64,000 bases of DNA, taken from the NCBI GenBank assembly GCA_049514435.1, contig JBEKVB010000005.1, positions 62,001 to 126,000 of the forward strand, given 5' to 3'. Numbering within the stretch: the stretch's first letter is position 1; every line of letters starts with the position of its first letter. Below the pieces are notes generated by a model, which worked only from the letters and a program-made list of their open reading frames with translations, was not told the DNA's origin and made no database searches. Below, in pieces: positions 42,619 through 50,745 of this stretch. Source of the DNA: UBA4810 sp002479215 (GTDB lineage: Bacteria > Desulfobacterota > Syntrophia > Syntrophales > Smithellaceae). A program made the position numbers and the translations under genes.

Positions 42619-44169
42619 ATGACAAACAAATTTCACCGCGATACGATCGGCGACATTTCCAGAAGATCAGCTTCCAGGTATCCCGACGAAACCGCAATTA
42701 TTTTCCAAGGCAAAACGCTGACATTTTCCGAACTGGAAATGGAGGCATGCCGCTTTGCCAATCTGATGCTTGCGTACGGCGTTAAAAAGGGGGACAAAGT
42801 GGCTATCAATGCGTATAACTCGCATTACTATCCGATATCGCTTTTGGGCCTCTCCAAAATCGGGGCGGCGCAGGTGCCGGTCAATTATATGCTCAATAGC
42901 GAAGAAATATCTTATGTTGTTTCACACTCCGGCGCGAAAATTTTTCTGGTGGAGGACGCACTACTGCCGCTGGTCGAACAGAAAAAAGAACTTTTCCGCT
43001 TGGTGCAAAAATGGGGGCTGATTCCAGTGGAATCAGGTGCCTTGCCCGCTGGATATTTTGACCTCGAAAAAGAGATGTCCGGAATGTCCGACGATGAACC
43101 GGATATGGATGTATCGGCGGAAGATATAGTCCAGATACCCTACACCAGCGGAACGGAATCAAAACCAAAAGGGGCGATGCTTTCCAACCGCTCGCTTATG
43201 TCCCAATATTTCAGTTGTATCGTAGACGGTCAGTATGAAAAAAAGGATATCAGTATTCATGCCCTTCCGCTTTTCCACTGTGCCCAGCTGCACTGCTTTT
43301 TGATGCCGTTTATTTATGTCGGGGCAAAAAATATTATCCTGCATAAAACGGATCCGGTAGAGATAATGAAAAACATTGAAAAGTACAAAGTAACCCATAT
43401 GTTTGCTCCGCCGACTGTATGGATAGGGCTTCTCAATCATCCGGAATTTAATAGTTACAATCTTGGTAGCCTCAAGAAGGCGGCGTATGGTGCGAGCATC
43501 ATGCCGATTGAGGTCATTAAACAGCTCAGTCAGACCTTTGCCGGAATACGGTTATGGAATTATTACGGGCAGACTGAAATGGGGCCCGTTGCCACTATAT
43601 TAAAGCCAGAGGACCAGATCAATAAGCCGGGCTCCGCGGGCAAACCCGCATTAAATGTAGAGACAAGGTTGATGGATGATAACGGCGGTTTTGTTCCTTT
43701 GGGGGAGGTAGGTGAAATAGTCCACAGGTCGGGCCAGGTAATGACCGGATATCTTAATGACCCGGAGAAGACTGCCGAAGCCTTCCAGTTTGAGTGGTTT
43801 CACAGCGGCGATCTCGGTGTATTCGACAACGACGGGTATCTGTATGTTGTTGACAGAAAAAAAGATATGATTAAGACTGGGGGCGAGAATGTCGCCTCAC
43901 GGGAGGTCGAGGAGGTGCTTTATTCGCATCCGGCAATTGAGGAAGCGGCTGTAATCGGACTTTCCGATCCGAAATGGATAGAGGTGGTTTCAGCCGTCGT
44001 AGTTTTAAAAAACGGGTCAAAATTATCCGATACGGATATTATTGACTTCTGTAAAAAAAGGTTGGCGGCCTTTAAGTGCCCGAAGAAGGTTTTTATCGCA
44101 AAGGCGCTGACAAAAAATCCTTCAGGTAAAATTTTAAAAAGAGAACTTCGGGAAAAATACGCAGCCTGA
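42619..44169 (+). CDS. AMP-forming acyl-CoA ligase, second
   Basis: 516 aa. P-loop variant IPYTSGTESKPKGAML near residue 174 (Glu-Ser in place of the usual Thr-Gly), YYGQTEMGPV near 315, WFHSGDLGVFDNDGYLYVVDRKKDMIKTGGENV near the hinge, and catalytic Lys in TKNPSGKILKREL. About the same fold as the upstream ligase but clearly diverged, so probably a different acid substrate. Separated from it by a family-B repeat. Confidence 0.92.
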   Translation: MTNKFHRDTIGDISRRSASRYPDETAIIFQGKTLTFSELEMEACRFANLMLAYGVKKGDKVAINAYNSHYYPISLLGLSKIGAAQVPVNYMLNSEEISYVVSHSGAKIFLVEDALLPLVEQKKELFRLVQKWGLIPVESGALPAGYFDLEKEMSGMSDDEPDMDVSAEDIVQIPYTSGTESKPKGAMLSNRSLMSQYFSCIVDGQYEKKDISIHALPLFHCAQLHCFLMPFIYVGAKNIILHKTDPVEIMKNIEKYKVTHMFAPPTVWIGLLNHPEFNSYNLGSLKKAAYGASIMPIEVIKQLSQTFAGIRLWNYYGQTEMGPVATILKPEDQINKPGSAGKPALNVETRLMDDNGGFVPLGEVGEIVHRSGQVMTGYLNDPEKTAEAFQFEWFHSGDLGVFDNDGYLYVVDRKKDMIKTGGENVASREVEEVLYSHPAIEEAAVIGLSDPKWIEVVSAVVVLKNGSKLSDTDIIDFCKKRLAAFKCPKKVFIAKALTKNPSGKILKRELREKYAA

Positions 44170-44203
44170 TTTATGCGAAATTCATGAGTAAAGGTGGAAA
44201 CCT

Positions 44204-44584
44204 ATGAGTGATGAATTCATCTCCATCGGTGAGTTGGCAAAAAAGCTGGAAATGAGTCAGCGGACAGTTCGTTATTACGAGGAAATCGGCCTGCTCAATT
44301 CCATCAAGCGCGTTGAAGGGGGCCGCCGGGTTTATACCGATGTTGATCTGCGCCGTCTGAAACTGATCAAGCGGCTGAAAATCATGGGCATGACGCTTTC
44401 GGAAATGCAGGAACTGGAAGCGATGTGGACAATCGAGAAATCCAACGAGAAAGTGCTCAAACGCCTGCTCGAACTTTTGAGTAATCACCTGAAAAGGCTT
44501 GATGATCGCATTGCGGATCTCGACATCTTGAGAAACGAGATTATGGAATATCAGGAACGGATCCGGTCGAAGATTGACAAATGA
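44204..44584 (+). CDS. MerR-family transcriptional regulator
   Basis: 126 aa. N-terminal winged helix SIGELAKKLEMSQRTVRYYEEIGLL (residues about 6-30) and GGRRVYTDVDLRRLKLIKRLKIMGMTLSEM, followed by a coiled-coil dimer helix. No metal-binding Cys pattern at the C-terminus. Lies 34 bp after the second acyl-CoA ligase, so it likely controls the two ligases; the inverted repeat at 40641 is a candidate target, though MerR sites usually sit between -35 and -10 with a 19-20 bp spacer. Confidence 0.88.
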   Translation: MSDEFISIGELAKKLEMSQRTVRYYEEIGLLNSIKRVEGGRRVYTDVDLRRLKLIKRLKIMGMTLSEMQELEAMWTIEKSNEKVLKRLLELLSNHLKRLDDRIADLDILRNEIMEYQERIRSKIDK

Positions 44585-44731
44585 AAGTGGGACTTTTAAT
44601 TTTTATTTTCTCGGTTTTATCTTTGTGCCGTCGCTTACGGAATCATCGGGATAGGCAACCACTCTTTCGCTATGCTTACGCATTCCCCTCCAATAGAAAT
44701 ATATCAAGCGATGTGATATGGTTTCACAATT

Positions 44732-45016
44732 ATGAAAGCAAAAGAGAAACCGGTAAATAAATCATGGGTAGTATATCTTTTACGGTGTAATGATAATAGT
44801 CTTTACACCGGTTTAACCAACGATATCGAAAAACGCCTGATGGCGCATAATAAAGGCATTGCTTCCAAATATACACGGGCAAGACTGCCGGTAAAATTAA
44901 TAACGAGGAGTGGGTGCATGAATAGAAAAGAAGCGATGCGTCTGGAAATTAGAATTAAAAGAATGCCGAAAGAAAAAAAGATTGCCGCATTAACCGGTAT
45001 AAAGAAAGCCAATTAA
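44732..45016 (+). CDS. GIY-YIG nuclease-fold protein (YhbQ family)
   Basis: 94 aa. WVVYLLRCNDNSLYTGLTNDIEKRLMAHN contains the GIY-YIG pattern (VYLLR..LYTG) with the Arg of RLMAHN, and a Glu in the following helix (AMRLEIRIKRM). UPF0213 family; these small proteins act on DNA, with poorly known roles in repair. Compact, monodomain. Followed by repeats. Confidence 0.88.
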   Translation: MKAKEKPVNKSWVVYLLRCNDNSLYTGLTNDIEKRLMAHNKGIASKYTRARLPVKLITRSGCMNRKEAMRLEIRIKRMPKEKKIAALTGIKKAN

Positions 45017-45027
45017 AATGTTTCTTC

Positions 45028-45181
45028 TCAATGAGACTCGCTGAAAACAAGAGGAGCGAAGTTTGAAGCGTTAGTCGAATTGATCCTGCCCCCACGCGGG
45101 ATTGATCCCGCGGGCGAAGCTTAGCGGGGCAATATAAATGCCACGCAGTTCGCTTTGGAGTTCATCCCCGTGATTTTTACA
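45028..45181 (+). repeat. Family A repeat (type I) plus trailing blocks
   Basis: TGAGACTCGCTGAAAACAAG... to AGCGTTAGTCGAATTGATCC, then CCCACGCGGGATTGATCCCGCGGGC hairpin elements, then GAAGCTTAGCGGGGCAATAT as near 14769, and TTCATCCCCGTGATT at the end. It fills the gap between yhbQ and the converging hydrolase gene. Confidence 0.7.
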
Positions 45182-45183
45182 GC

Positions 45184-46059
45184 TTATATTATTTCCGCTA
45201 AAAATTCTTTTATGATTTGAGCTACTTCTTTGGGCTTCTGCATAGGGATTAAGTGTCCCGCTCCTTCAACTGATTTATATTTACCGTGGCGCAATAAAGA
45301 TACCGCCTTTTTCGCATCGATAAAATTTTTATTTTCGCTTTTTTCTCCTTCTACAACCAATACCGGACAAGTCAATTTATCCAGCAGTGGCCAGGGATTC
45401 CTGCTCCAGCCGCCCATAAACATCGCCGCCTCGCTTTCCGGCGTGCAGGTAAGTTTTAAATCTCCTGCTCTTTGCTTTTCCATGCCGTATTTGAGGTACA
45501 GCGCCAGAACTTCCTCATCCCAGTCGGAAAAAAGTGATTTTGATTTTAAATAAGCCCAAGCTTCTTCTTCGTTGTTCCAATGATTTGTTCTTTTTATCGA
45601 TTTGGAAGCCAACGGATGATCTTTTACGGTGGCTTTCATGGAGTAAAACTCTTCCGGCAGGAAAATAGGCTCGATTAGAATCATGCCGCGAGGCTCTATG
45701 CCATAACTAGCGGCGGCGATGGTCAGTACTGTACTGCCCATGGAGTGTCCGACAACCAAAGGATTTTTAACTTTAAGCGAACGGCAAAAGGTAGATATGT
45801 CCTTAGCGATAATATCCCAGCTAAGGCCGCCTTTTTCCGGATCGCACTCGCGATAATTGCAGATATACGGCACCCATATTTGGTTTTGCGGCACAAGCTG
45901 TTTTATTACCGGATGCCAGAGCCAGGGCAAAAAACCTGTGGCATGGGCAAAAAGAATTGGCGAAGCTTCTCCCTCATAGTAAAGATAGGGTAAATCGACT
46001 CCGCCGACATCCTGCATCTTTAAATCCGGCATTTCTTTTTTATAAACATTTTCAGGCAT
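45184..46059 (-). CDS. Alpha/beta hydrolase
   Basis: 291 aa. Nucleophile elbow GHSMGSTVL (Ser near residue 106), oxyanion region FAHATGFLPWLWHPV near 34, and catalytic His in GAGHLIPMQKP near 270. No signal peptide. Closest in layout to general alpha/beta hydrolases of the epoxide hydrolase/esterase group; substrate unknown. Its stop directly follows the repeat block. Confidence 0.85.
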   Translation of the reverse strand: MPENVYKKEMPDLKMQDVGGVDLPYLYYEGEASPILFAHATGFLPWLWHPVIKQLVPQNQIWVPYICNYRECDPEKGGLSWDIIAKDISTFCRSLKVKNPLVVGHSMGSTVLTIAAASYGIEPRGMILIEPIFLPEEFYSMKATVKDHPLASKSIKRTNHWNNEEEAWAYLKSKSLFSDWDEEVLALYLKYGMEKQRAGDLKLTCTPESEAAMFMGGWSRNPWPLLDKLTCPVLVVEGEKSENKNFIDAKKAVSLLRHGKYKSVEGAGHLIPMQKPKEVAQIIKEFLAEII

Positions 46060-46096
46060 ACAATTCTTGCTGTTGCCAATTCCTATCAGCCAATAT

Positions 46097-46645
46097 CTAA
46101 AAGACGTACACAGCCGCGGCCATTACCGTGGTGTATTGATTATCTTTGCAAATTGTTGATTGGGTTACGTTGAGGGTACGAACAATCTTGCCGCTTATTT
46201 TAAAAATCTCCTTTTTTTCATCCCAGCTTTCGTCCACATTGAAATCAATTCCTAAAGTGGAGGCCAGCATGGCTGCAGCCAGATCTTCCGCGTAGTCACC
46301 CGCCTGCTTTTCGGTCTGACCATACGCGTGATGCTCGCTTATATACCCGTAAGATGCTTTGTCCGCTGGAATAGCGCATCCCACTGATGCCGCCAGAAGC
46401 CTTTTAGGTTCATTGGTGCAGGAACGACTCATAACACAATACGTAATAGCGCCGGGGATTAACTCTTTGAGTCCCTGAGTTTTAGAAATCATTTTGCAGC
46501 GGGGCGGAAATATACTGGATACCTGCACCAAATTGCATTTTTCTATTCCTGCATCTCTTAAGGCACGCTCAAAAGAATGCAATTCATCTTTGTGCGTGCC
46601 GACCCCTTTTGTAAAAAAAATTCTTCTGGGTACAAAATCATCCAC
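46097..46645 (-). CDS. pdaD: Pyruvoyl-dependent arginine decarboxylase (PdaD)
   Basis: 182 aa. Self-cleavage site in NLVQVSSIFPPRCK (Ser near residue 44), which yields the pyruvoyl group. FFTKGVGTHKDEL at the start and later GYISEHHAYGQTEKQAGDYAEDLA match the family. Makes agmatine from arginine for polyamine synthesis. Agmatine-processing genes are not in the window. Pyruvoyl ADCs are typical of archaea and some anaerobic bacteria. RBS AGAAAGGAG. Confidence 0.92.
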   Translation of the reverse strand: MDDFVPRRIFFTKGVGTHKDELHSFERALRDAGIEKCNLVQVSSIFPPRCKMISKTQGLKELIPGAITYCVMSRSCTNEPKRLLAASVGCAIPADKASYGYISEHHAYGQTEKQAGDYAEDLAAAMLASTLGIDFNVDESWDEKKEIFKISGKIVRTLNVTQSTICKDNQYTTVMAAAVYVF

Positions 46646-46822
46646 TTTTCGACTCCTTTCTTCTCGTCCGAAATGTTCATTTCATTTATATCAGTGTTCG
46701 GTATCTTATGCCACAAAATTATTTATCAACTGTTGAAAAAAATCATTCATCGTTCTTTAATCTTGCTCAAAACTTAAAAAAAGACTATAAAAATCTATAA
46801 AATTAAATCAAGGTATTTTTTT

Positions 46823-48217
46823 ATGAAAAGACGAATTCCTTTTGCTGTTTTGCCGATTTTCTTTCTGCTGGCCGGTTGTTTGAAGCAGGCAGATACTGTC
46901 AAAGACGTAAGTGACTTGCGTCAAGATCATGCTTCTTATTTGAGTGATACGGTCAAGACAAAAGATATTCTTGCAGCAGAAACTCAATCGCTAATGGATG
47001 AAGACTATAACATCATTTACTTTTCTGTTTGGCACCAGCGTCAGCCTTTTCATGCTTTGCCCGAAAGAGTGTTTTTTGATTTTAAAAAATTCAGCGTAAA
47101 TCTCGGTTATGGCGAAAACAAAATAAAACATTCTAAGGCCTGGATAAAAAAACTCCAGCAAAATGCTTTTTTAGAAAACTATCCCAATGCGCTATATTTT
47201 GCCATCACGACGCGAAACACCAATCTCCGCATTCTGCCTACACAGGGTCCGCACTTTAATAGCTCCGAAGGTGACAGCTCCAGCTGGCCTTTTGATAATT
47301 TGCAGAGGTCGTCCGTGGCCGCAAATACGCCTATATTTGTTTGCCATATCAGTGCCGATAAAGCCTGGGCTCTTGTGGAAACCTGTTATACTTTCGGCTG
47401 GATACCCGTCGAGGACTTCGCGCGTGTCGATGCCGGCTTCATAAAAACATGGGAGTCCGGCCGTTATGCCGTAATTACCAGGGATCAAACTTCTATTTTG
47501 GATGCCGACGACAATTTCATTCTGAGGACGTCACTTGGCTATATTTTCCCCTTAGTTAAAGAAATGCCGGATAAATTGGAAATACTTGTTGCGGCGGCGG
47601 ATGAAAACACAAATGCCGTAATCAAGCACGGCTTCGTTCGCCGGGAAATGTCGACGGTCAAACCTTTGCGTTTCAATTACGCCAACGCAGCAAAGATTGC
47701 CGATGAATTAATCGGCGAACCTTATGGCTGGGGCGGTCTTTATGGCAATCGGGATTGTTCATCTATGACCAGAGATTTTTTTGCCCCTTTCGGCATTTGG
47801 TTGCCGCGGCACTCGGAAGATCAAGTTAAAGAAGTGGGGAATTACATAGAACTGCAAGGTCTTTCTCCCGAGCAAAAGGAAAAAATCATTTTGGAAAAAG
47901 GAATTCCTTATTTAAGTCTGCTCTGGCGAAAAGGTCATGTCATGCTGTACATTGGCGAGAAGAACGGTCGTGCACTTATTTTCCATAATATTTGGGGCAT
48001 AAAAACAAGAGACTCAGCAGGCGAAGAAGGCAGAAAAATCATCGGGCAAGCCGTAATTACCACTTTACACCTAGGATATGAGTTAAGCTGCCTTGACCAG
48101 CAGGAAGGCTATCTGCTAAACAGAATTTCCGCTTTGAATGTATTGGTACCTTATAATCCTTATAATCAAAACCAGCAACTTAAATATGATGATATTAAAC
48201 CTCAGGGCGAGCCCTGA
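46823..48217 (+). CDS. NlpC/P60 lipoprotein with SH3 domains
   Basis: 464 aa. Lipobox FFLLAGCLK gives a lipidated Cys near residue 19. SH3-type region about 120-300 (NLRILPTQGPHF..., WIPVEDFARVD). NlpC/P60 domain with catalytic Cys in GNRDCSSMTRDFFAPFG near residue 313 and His in KGHVMLYIGEKNG near 373. Cleaves peptidoglycan stem peptides in the periplasm. Same layout as the SH3-NlpC family found in many deltaproteobacteria. Single gene. Confidence 0.88.
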   Translation: MKRRIPFAVLPIFFLLAGCLKQADTVKDVSDLRQDHASYLSDTVKTKDILAAETQSLMDEDYNIIYFSVWHQRQPFHALPERVFFDFKKFSVNLGYGENKIKHSKAWIKKLQQNAFLENYPNALYFAITTRNTNLRILPTQGPHFNSSEGDSSSWPFDNLQRSSVAANTPIFVCHISADKAWALVETCYTFGWIPVEDFARVDAGFIKTWESGRYAVITRDQTSILDADDNFILRTSLGYIFPLVKEMPDKLEILVAAADENTNAVIKHGFVRREMSTVKPLRFNYANAAKIADELIGEPYGWGGLYGNRDCSSMTRDFFAPFGIWLPRHSEDQVKEVGNYIELQGLSPEQKEKIILEKGIPYLSLLWRKGHVMLYIGEKNGRALIFHNIWGIKTRDSAGEEGRKIIGQAVITTLHLGYELSCLDQQEGYLLNRISALNVLVPYNPYNQNQQLKYDDIKPQGEP

Positions 48218-48283
48218 ACCGATGCAAACAAAGTTATATTTAACGTATCCGGATACGCTTCGCTAGTGAGATCAATCACACAT

Positions 48284-48347
48284 GGGGGCGGGATCAAGTC
48301 AACTAACGCTTCAAACTTCGCTGCGCTCGTTTTTAGCGAGTTTCATT
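48284..48347 (-). repeat. Family A repeat (type I) abutting truA
   Basis: On the minus strand: TAATGAAACTCGCTAAAAACG..., AGCGCAGCGAAGTTTGAAGC, GTTAGTTGACTTGATCCCGCCC. It ends two bases before the truA start codon, so the truA 5' leader is made of repeat sequence. Confidence 0.7.
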
Positions 48348-48349
48348 AA

Positions 48350-49138
48350 ATGTATAATTATAAAATTATTTTGGAATACGACGGCACTAATTACAGCGGA
48401 TGGCAGACGCAGAAAAATGCCAAAAGCATTCAAGATAGTTTAATCGGCGCGGCGCAAAAGGTTTTAGGGGCGCCGGTGGAAATTCAAGGAGCCGGACGCA
48501 CGGATACCGGGGTTCACGCTTTGGCGCAAGTAGCCCATTTGAAGACTTCCAGGAAAATTAATACGGAGACTCTTCGCATCGGCCTCAATGATAACTTACC
48601 CGCGAGCATCAATGTATTGCAGATCGAAAATGTCCACGAGCGATTTCATGCCCGCCATAACGCCCTTGCCCGGAGTTATCTATATCTTATCGCGAAGAGG
48701 CGCACCGCTTTCGGCAAACGTTATGTCTGGTGGGTCAAAGACAAGCTCGATTCAGGCATGATGCAAAAGTCACTCGGCATTTTTCAGGGATTCCATAATT
48801 TTATCTCTTTTGCCGATAAAAGGATGGATAAAGACACATCCACAGAAGTCAATATAGAAAGAGTGGAGTTAAAGGAATTCGAAGGCATTATTGCTTTGCG
48901 CATTGTTGCTTCTCATTTTCTCTGGAAAATGGTGCGCCGCATAGTGGGGGTTGTCGTCGAAACCGGCCGCGGCAATTTTACTTGCCGCGATATAGAATTG
49001 ATGCTCAAATCTTATTCCGAAATCCCCGCCGGGTATACCGCCCCGCCTTCAGGATTGTTTCTGGAAAAAGTATTGTATGAAGGCGACAAATTGCCTCAGA
49101 TGAGACTTCCGATTTGTTTATTAGGGGAAGGACGATGA
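48350..49138 (+). CDS. truA: tRNA pseudouridine synthase A (TruA)
   Basis: 262 aa. Start YKIILEYDGTNYSGWQTQ; catalytic Asp in GAGRTDTGVHALAQ near residue 52; later FLWKMVRRIVG. Makes pseudouridine at positions 38-40 of tRNA anticodon arms. No clear RBS: the start codon is separated from a family-A repeat by only two bases, which may limit or regulate translation. Confidence 0.96.
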   Translation: MYNYKIILEYDGTNYSGWQTQKNAKSIQDSLIGAAQKVLGAPVEIQGAGRTDTGVHALAQVAHLKTSRKINTETLRIGLNDNLPASINVLQIENVHERFHARHNALARSYLYLIAKRRTAFGKRYVWWVKDKLDSGMMQKSLGIFQGFHNFISFADKRMDKDTSTEVNIERVELKEFEGIIALRIVASHFLWKMVRRIVGVVVETGRGNFTCRDIELMLKSYSEIPAGYTAPPSGLFLEKVLYEGDKLPQMRLPICLLGEGR

Positions 49139-49147
49139 GAAAAAGGC

Positions 49148-49201
49148 GTGAATCCCGCGACTTGAAATCCCCCGGCTCCTGTCGGAGGGGGCTCCACTTA
49201 A
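49148..49201 (+). repeat. Family B repeat (short copy) at the SRAP gene 3' end
   Basis: TGAATCCCGCGACTTGAAAT, then CCCCCGGCTCCTGTCGGAGG GGG and CTCCACTTA. It looks like the first and last parts of the full copies joined, without the middle. The SRAP stop codon (complement of TTA at 49198-49200) lies in its last bases. Confidence 0.65.
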
Positions 49202-49818
49202 TGACCGGTAATAAAGACTCCCGGTCGCATTTCCATTTCTTGCGCCGGATAGGGAGTCATTAGGGATTGCAGTTCGGTTTTTTCGTATCTGCCGTTATCC
49301 AGCCATAAGGATTGTTTGTCACGTGGAATAATAACCGGCATGCGATTATGAACCGGGGAGATGAGCCGGTTGGGGCTGGTGGTGATAATGACAAAAGAAG
49401 CCTCTTTGCCTGTTGCCGGAAACTTCGGCTCGTCGAAGATACCCGCTAATCCGAAAGGCCTGCGGTTTTGTAGATTAAAATAATATTGTTTTTTTTCTTT
49501 GGACCATTCATAAAATCCATCGGCAGCTATCAGGCACCTTCTCCTTTGAAAAGCTTCTCTGAAGGTTGGTTTTTCGGCTAAAGTTTCTGCGCGGGCATTA
49601 ATCAGCAATCCGGATTTTGTTGCCTGCTTTGACCATGGCGGCGAAAATCCCCAGGGCAAAATCAGCAAACGGTTCTTTTTATCTTCGTTTATTATGCAGG
49701 CGGCTTTTTGTCCGGGGTGAATATCTCCTGAAGATATGGAAGATGAAGTGATATCAGTTAAATTAAATTCCTCAGCAATTTGCCCCGCATTATTGATTAA
49801 AACAAATCTTCCACACAT
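49198..49818 (-). CDS. SRAP-domain protein (HMCES/YedK)
   Basis: 206 aa from the ATG at 49818, which places the catalytic Cys at position 2 (MCGRF) as the family requires after Met removal. Other active-site regions: NARAETLAEKPTFREAFQRRRCLIAADGFYEW (Asn and Glu) near 70-100 and the His of SPVHNRMPV near 160. YedK/HMCES crosslinks to abasic sites in single-stranded DNA and protects them. Bracketed by two family-B repeats in the same orientation. Confidence 0.93.
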   Translation of the reverse strand: MCGRFVLINNAGQIAEEFNLTDITSSSISSGDIHPGQKAACIINEDKKNRLLILPWGFSPPWSKQATKSGLLINARAETLAEKPTFREAFQRRRCLIAADGFYEWSKEKKQYYFNLQNRRPFGLAGIFDEPKFPATGKEASFVIITTSPNRLISPVHNRMPVIIPRDKQSLWLDNGRYEKTELQSLMTPYPAQEMEMRPGVFITGH

Positions 49819-49827
49819 AATTTTCCT

Positions 49828-49942
49828 CAATCCCGCGACTCGGAATTCCCCGGCTCCGACCGGGGGAGGAAAGTGCCGTGACCCGCGGGAGGTCGCGTTG
49901 TTTTTAGGGTGCCTCCGGCTCCTGTCGGAGGGTGCTCCACTG
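49828..49942 (+). repeat. Family B repeat (full copy) upstream of the SRAP gene
   Basis: TCAATCCCGCGACTCGGAAT, CCCCGGCTCCGACCGGGGG, GTGACCCGCGGGAGGTCGCG, then CCTCCGGCTCCTGTCGGAGG and CTCCACTGA. Closest match is the copy at 42480. It begins ten bases before the SRAP start codon, on the side where that gene's promoter should be. Confidence 0.75.
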
Positions 49943-50030
49943 ACAGAAATATTTGTTTTAAAGAAAATATAAAGGACTTCCTGCCGGAAATATCAATGTA
50001 ATAACAGTCGCTTTCGTAAGAAATACACCC

Positions 50031-50057
50031 TATAGAGCCCCGCTAAGGGGCTCTATA
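50031..50057. other. Perfect 11-bp hairpin
   Basis: TATAGAGCCCC, five-base loop, GGGGCTCTATA. No T run on either strand beyond four bases. It lies 32 bp past the end of the minus-strand gene at 50089 and may end that transcript. Confidence 0.6.
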
Positions 50058-50088
50058 AAAAACAGAGAATTGACACTGTACAGGCTAA

Positions 50089-50373
50089 TTATTTTCTTTT
50101 TTTAGTTGACTTCTTTTTTGCCGGTGGTTTTTTTGCGGGTTTCTTTTTCGCCACCTTCTTTTTCTTTGCAGTTTTTGCTTTTTTCGTTATGGCCTTTTTT
50201 TTCTTCGCTGTTGCAGCATGCGCTTTCTTTTTCGGCGCGACCGGCCCTTTATTGAGCATCGGTTCTTCACAGCAAATAACTCCGGCCGTAGCGCACCCGC
50301 ATTCTTCGTCTATCACAACGGTAAGTCCACATACTTCACAACTCAGAACATCTCCAGTTTTTACTTTCGACAT
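50089..50373 (-). CDS. Desulforedoxin-like metal site with Lys/Ala-rich histone-like tail
   Basis: 94 aa. Residues 1-42 form a desulforedoxin-type domain: GDVLSCEVCGLTVVIDEECG and VICCEEPM, i.e. CxxC plus CC ligands for one Fe. Residues 50-94 are almost only Lys, Ala, Pro and Thr (KKKKVAKKKPAKKPPAKKK), as in histone H1-like proteins that coat DNA. The fusion is unusual. It suggests an iron protein kept near DNA or another polyanion; that is inference. RBS GAGGAAAGG upstream. Low-complexity tail may vary between strains. Confidence 0.75.
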   Translation of the reverse strand: MSKVKTGDVLSCEVCGLTVVIDEECGCATAGVICCEEPMLNKGPVAPKKKAHAATAKKKKAITKKAKTAKKKKVAKKKPAKKPPAKKKSTKKRK

Positions 50374-50510
50374 TTGCCTTTCCTCCTCGTTGTTGCGTGG
50401 TTTAGATATTCACCCTACCAGCATTATTTATTTTATTCTAATCAAAAAAAAAATTATTTCAAGCATAGATTGAACATTTCTGGCCGATTTTTTTGAAAGA
50501 CATAGACAAC

Positions 50511-50538
50511 TTGACTTTCATCGATGGTTTGATATGAT
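50511..50538 (+). promoter_or_regulatory. Promoter of the alr region
   Basis: TTGACT (50511-50516), 16-bp spacer, TATGAT (50533-50538), about 208 bp before alr. Confidence 0.6.
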
Positions 50539-50575
50539 TCTGCGGCGGTAAGCTTTAATATAAATAAGGTTTTAG

Positions 50576-50647
50576 ATGACGTATAATATAAAATCTTTAA
50601 CTATGCTGGGGAAAGATATTCGTGAATTGTTTTTGGAAAATAAATGA
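50576..50647 (+). CDS. Possible 23-aa ORF in the alr leader
   Basis: ATG with AAGG a few bases upstream; the peptide reads MTYNIKSLTMLGKDIRELFL and three more residues. The stretch GKDIRELFLE resembles the first helix of alanyl-tRNA synthetase, but nothing AlaS-like follows in any frame. It could be a leader peptide, a fragment, or chance. Confidence 0.3.
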   Translation: MTYNIKSLTMLGKDIRELFLENK

Positions 50648-50745
50648 AAGAGCAATCAATGAAGCAAAGGATTAATAAATTTTTCCGGATTACGCCGTAT
50701 TGACCATGAAAACGAAGTGATAATTATCTGCGGGACTGAATATAT

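Larger units (their letters stand above)
50374..50745. other. Gap before alr: promoter and a small ORF
   Basis: Contains the promoter-like pair at 50511-50538 and the 23-aa ORF at 50576. Otherwise AT-rich with no repeat copy or terminator. Confidence 0.5.

Noticed and set aside
44581..44760. 59-aa frame between the MerR gene and yhbQ
   Set aside because: Low-quality sequence, overlaps the yhbQ start and lacks a family match.
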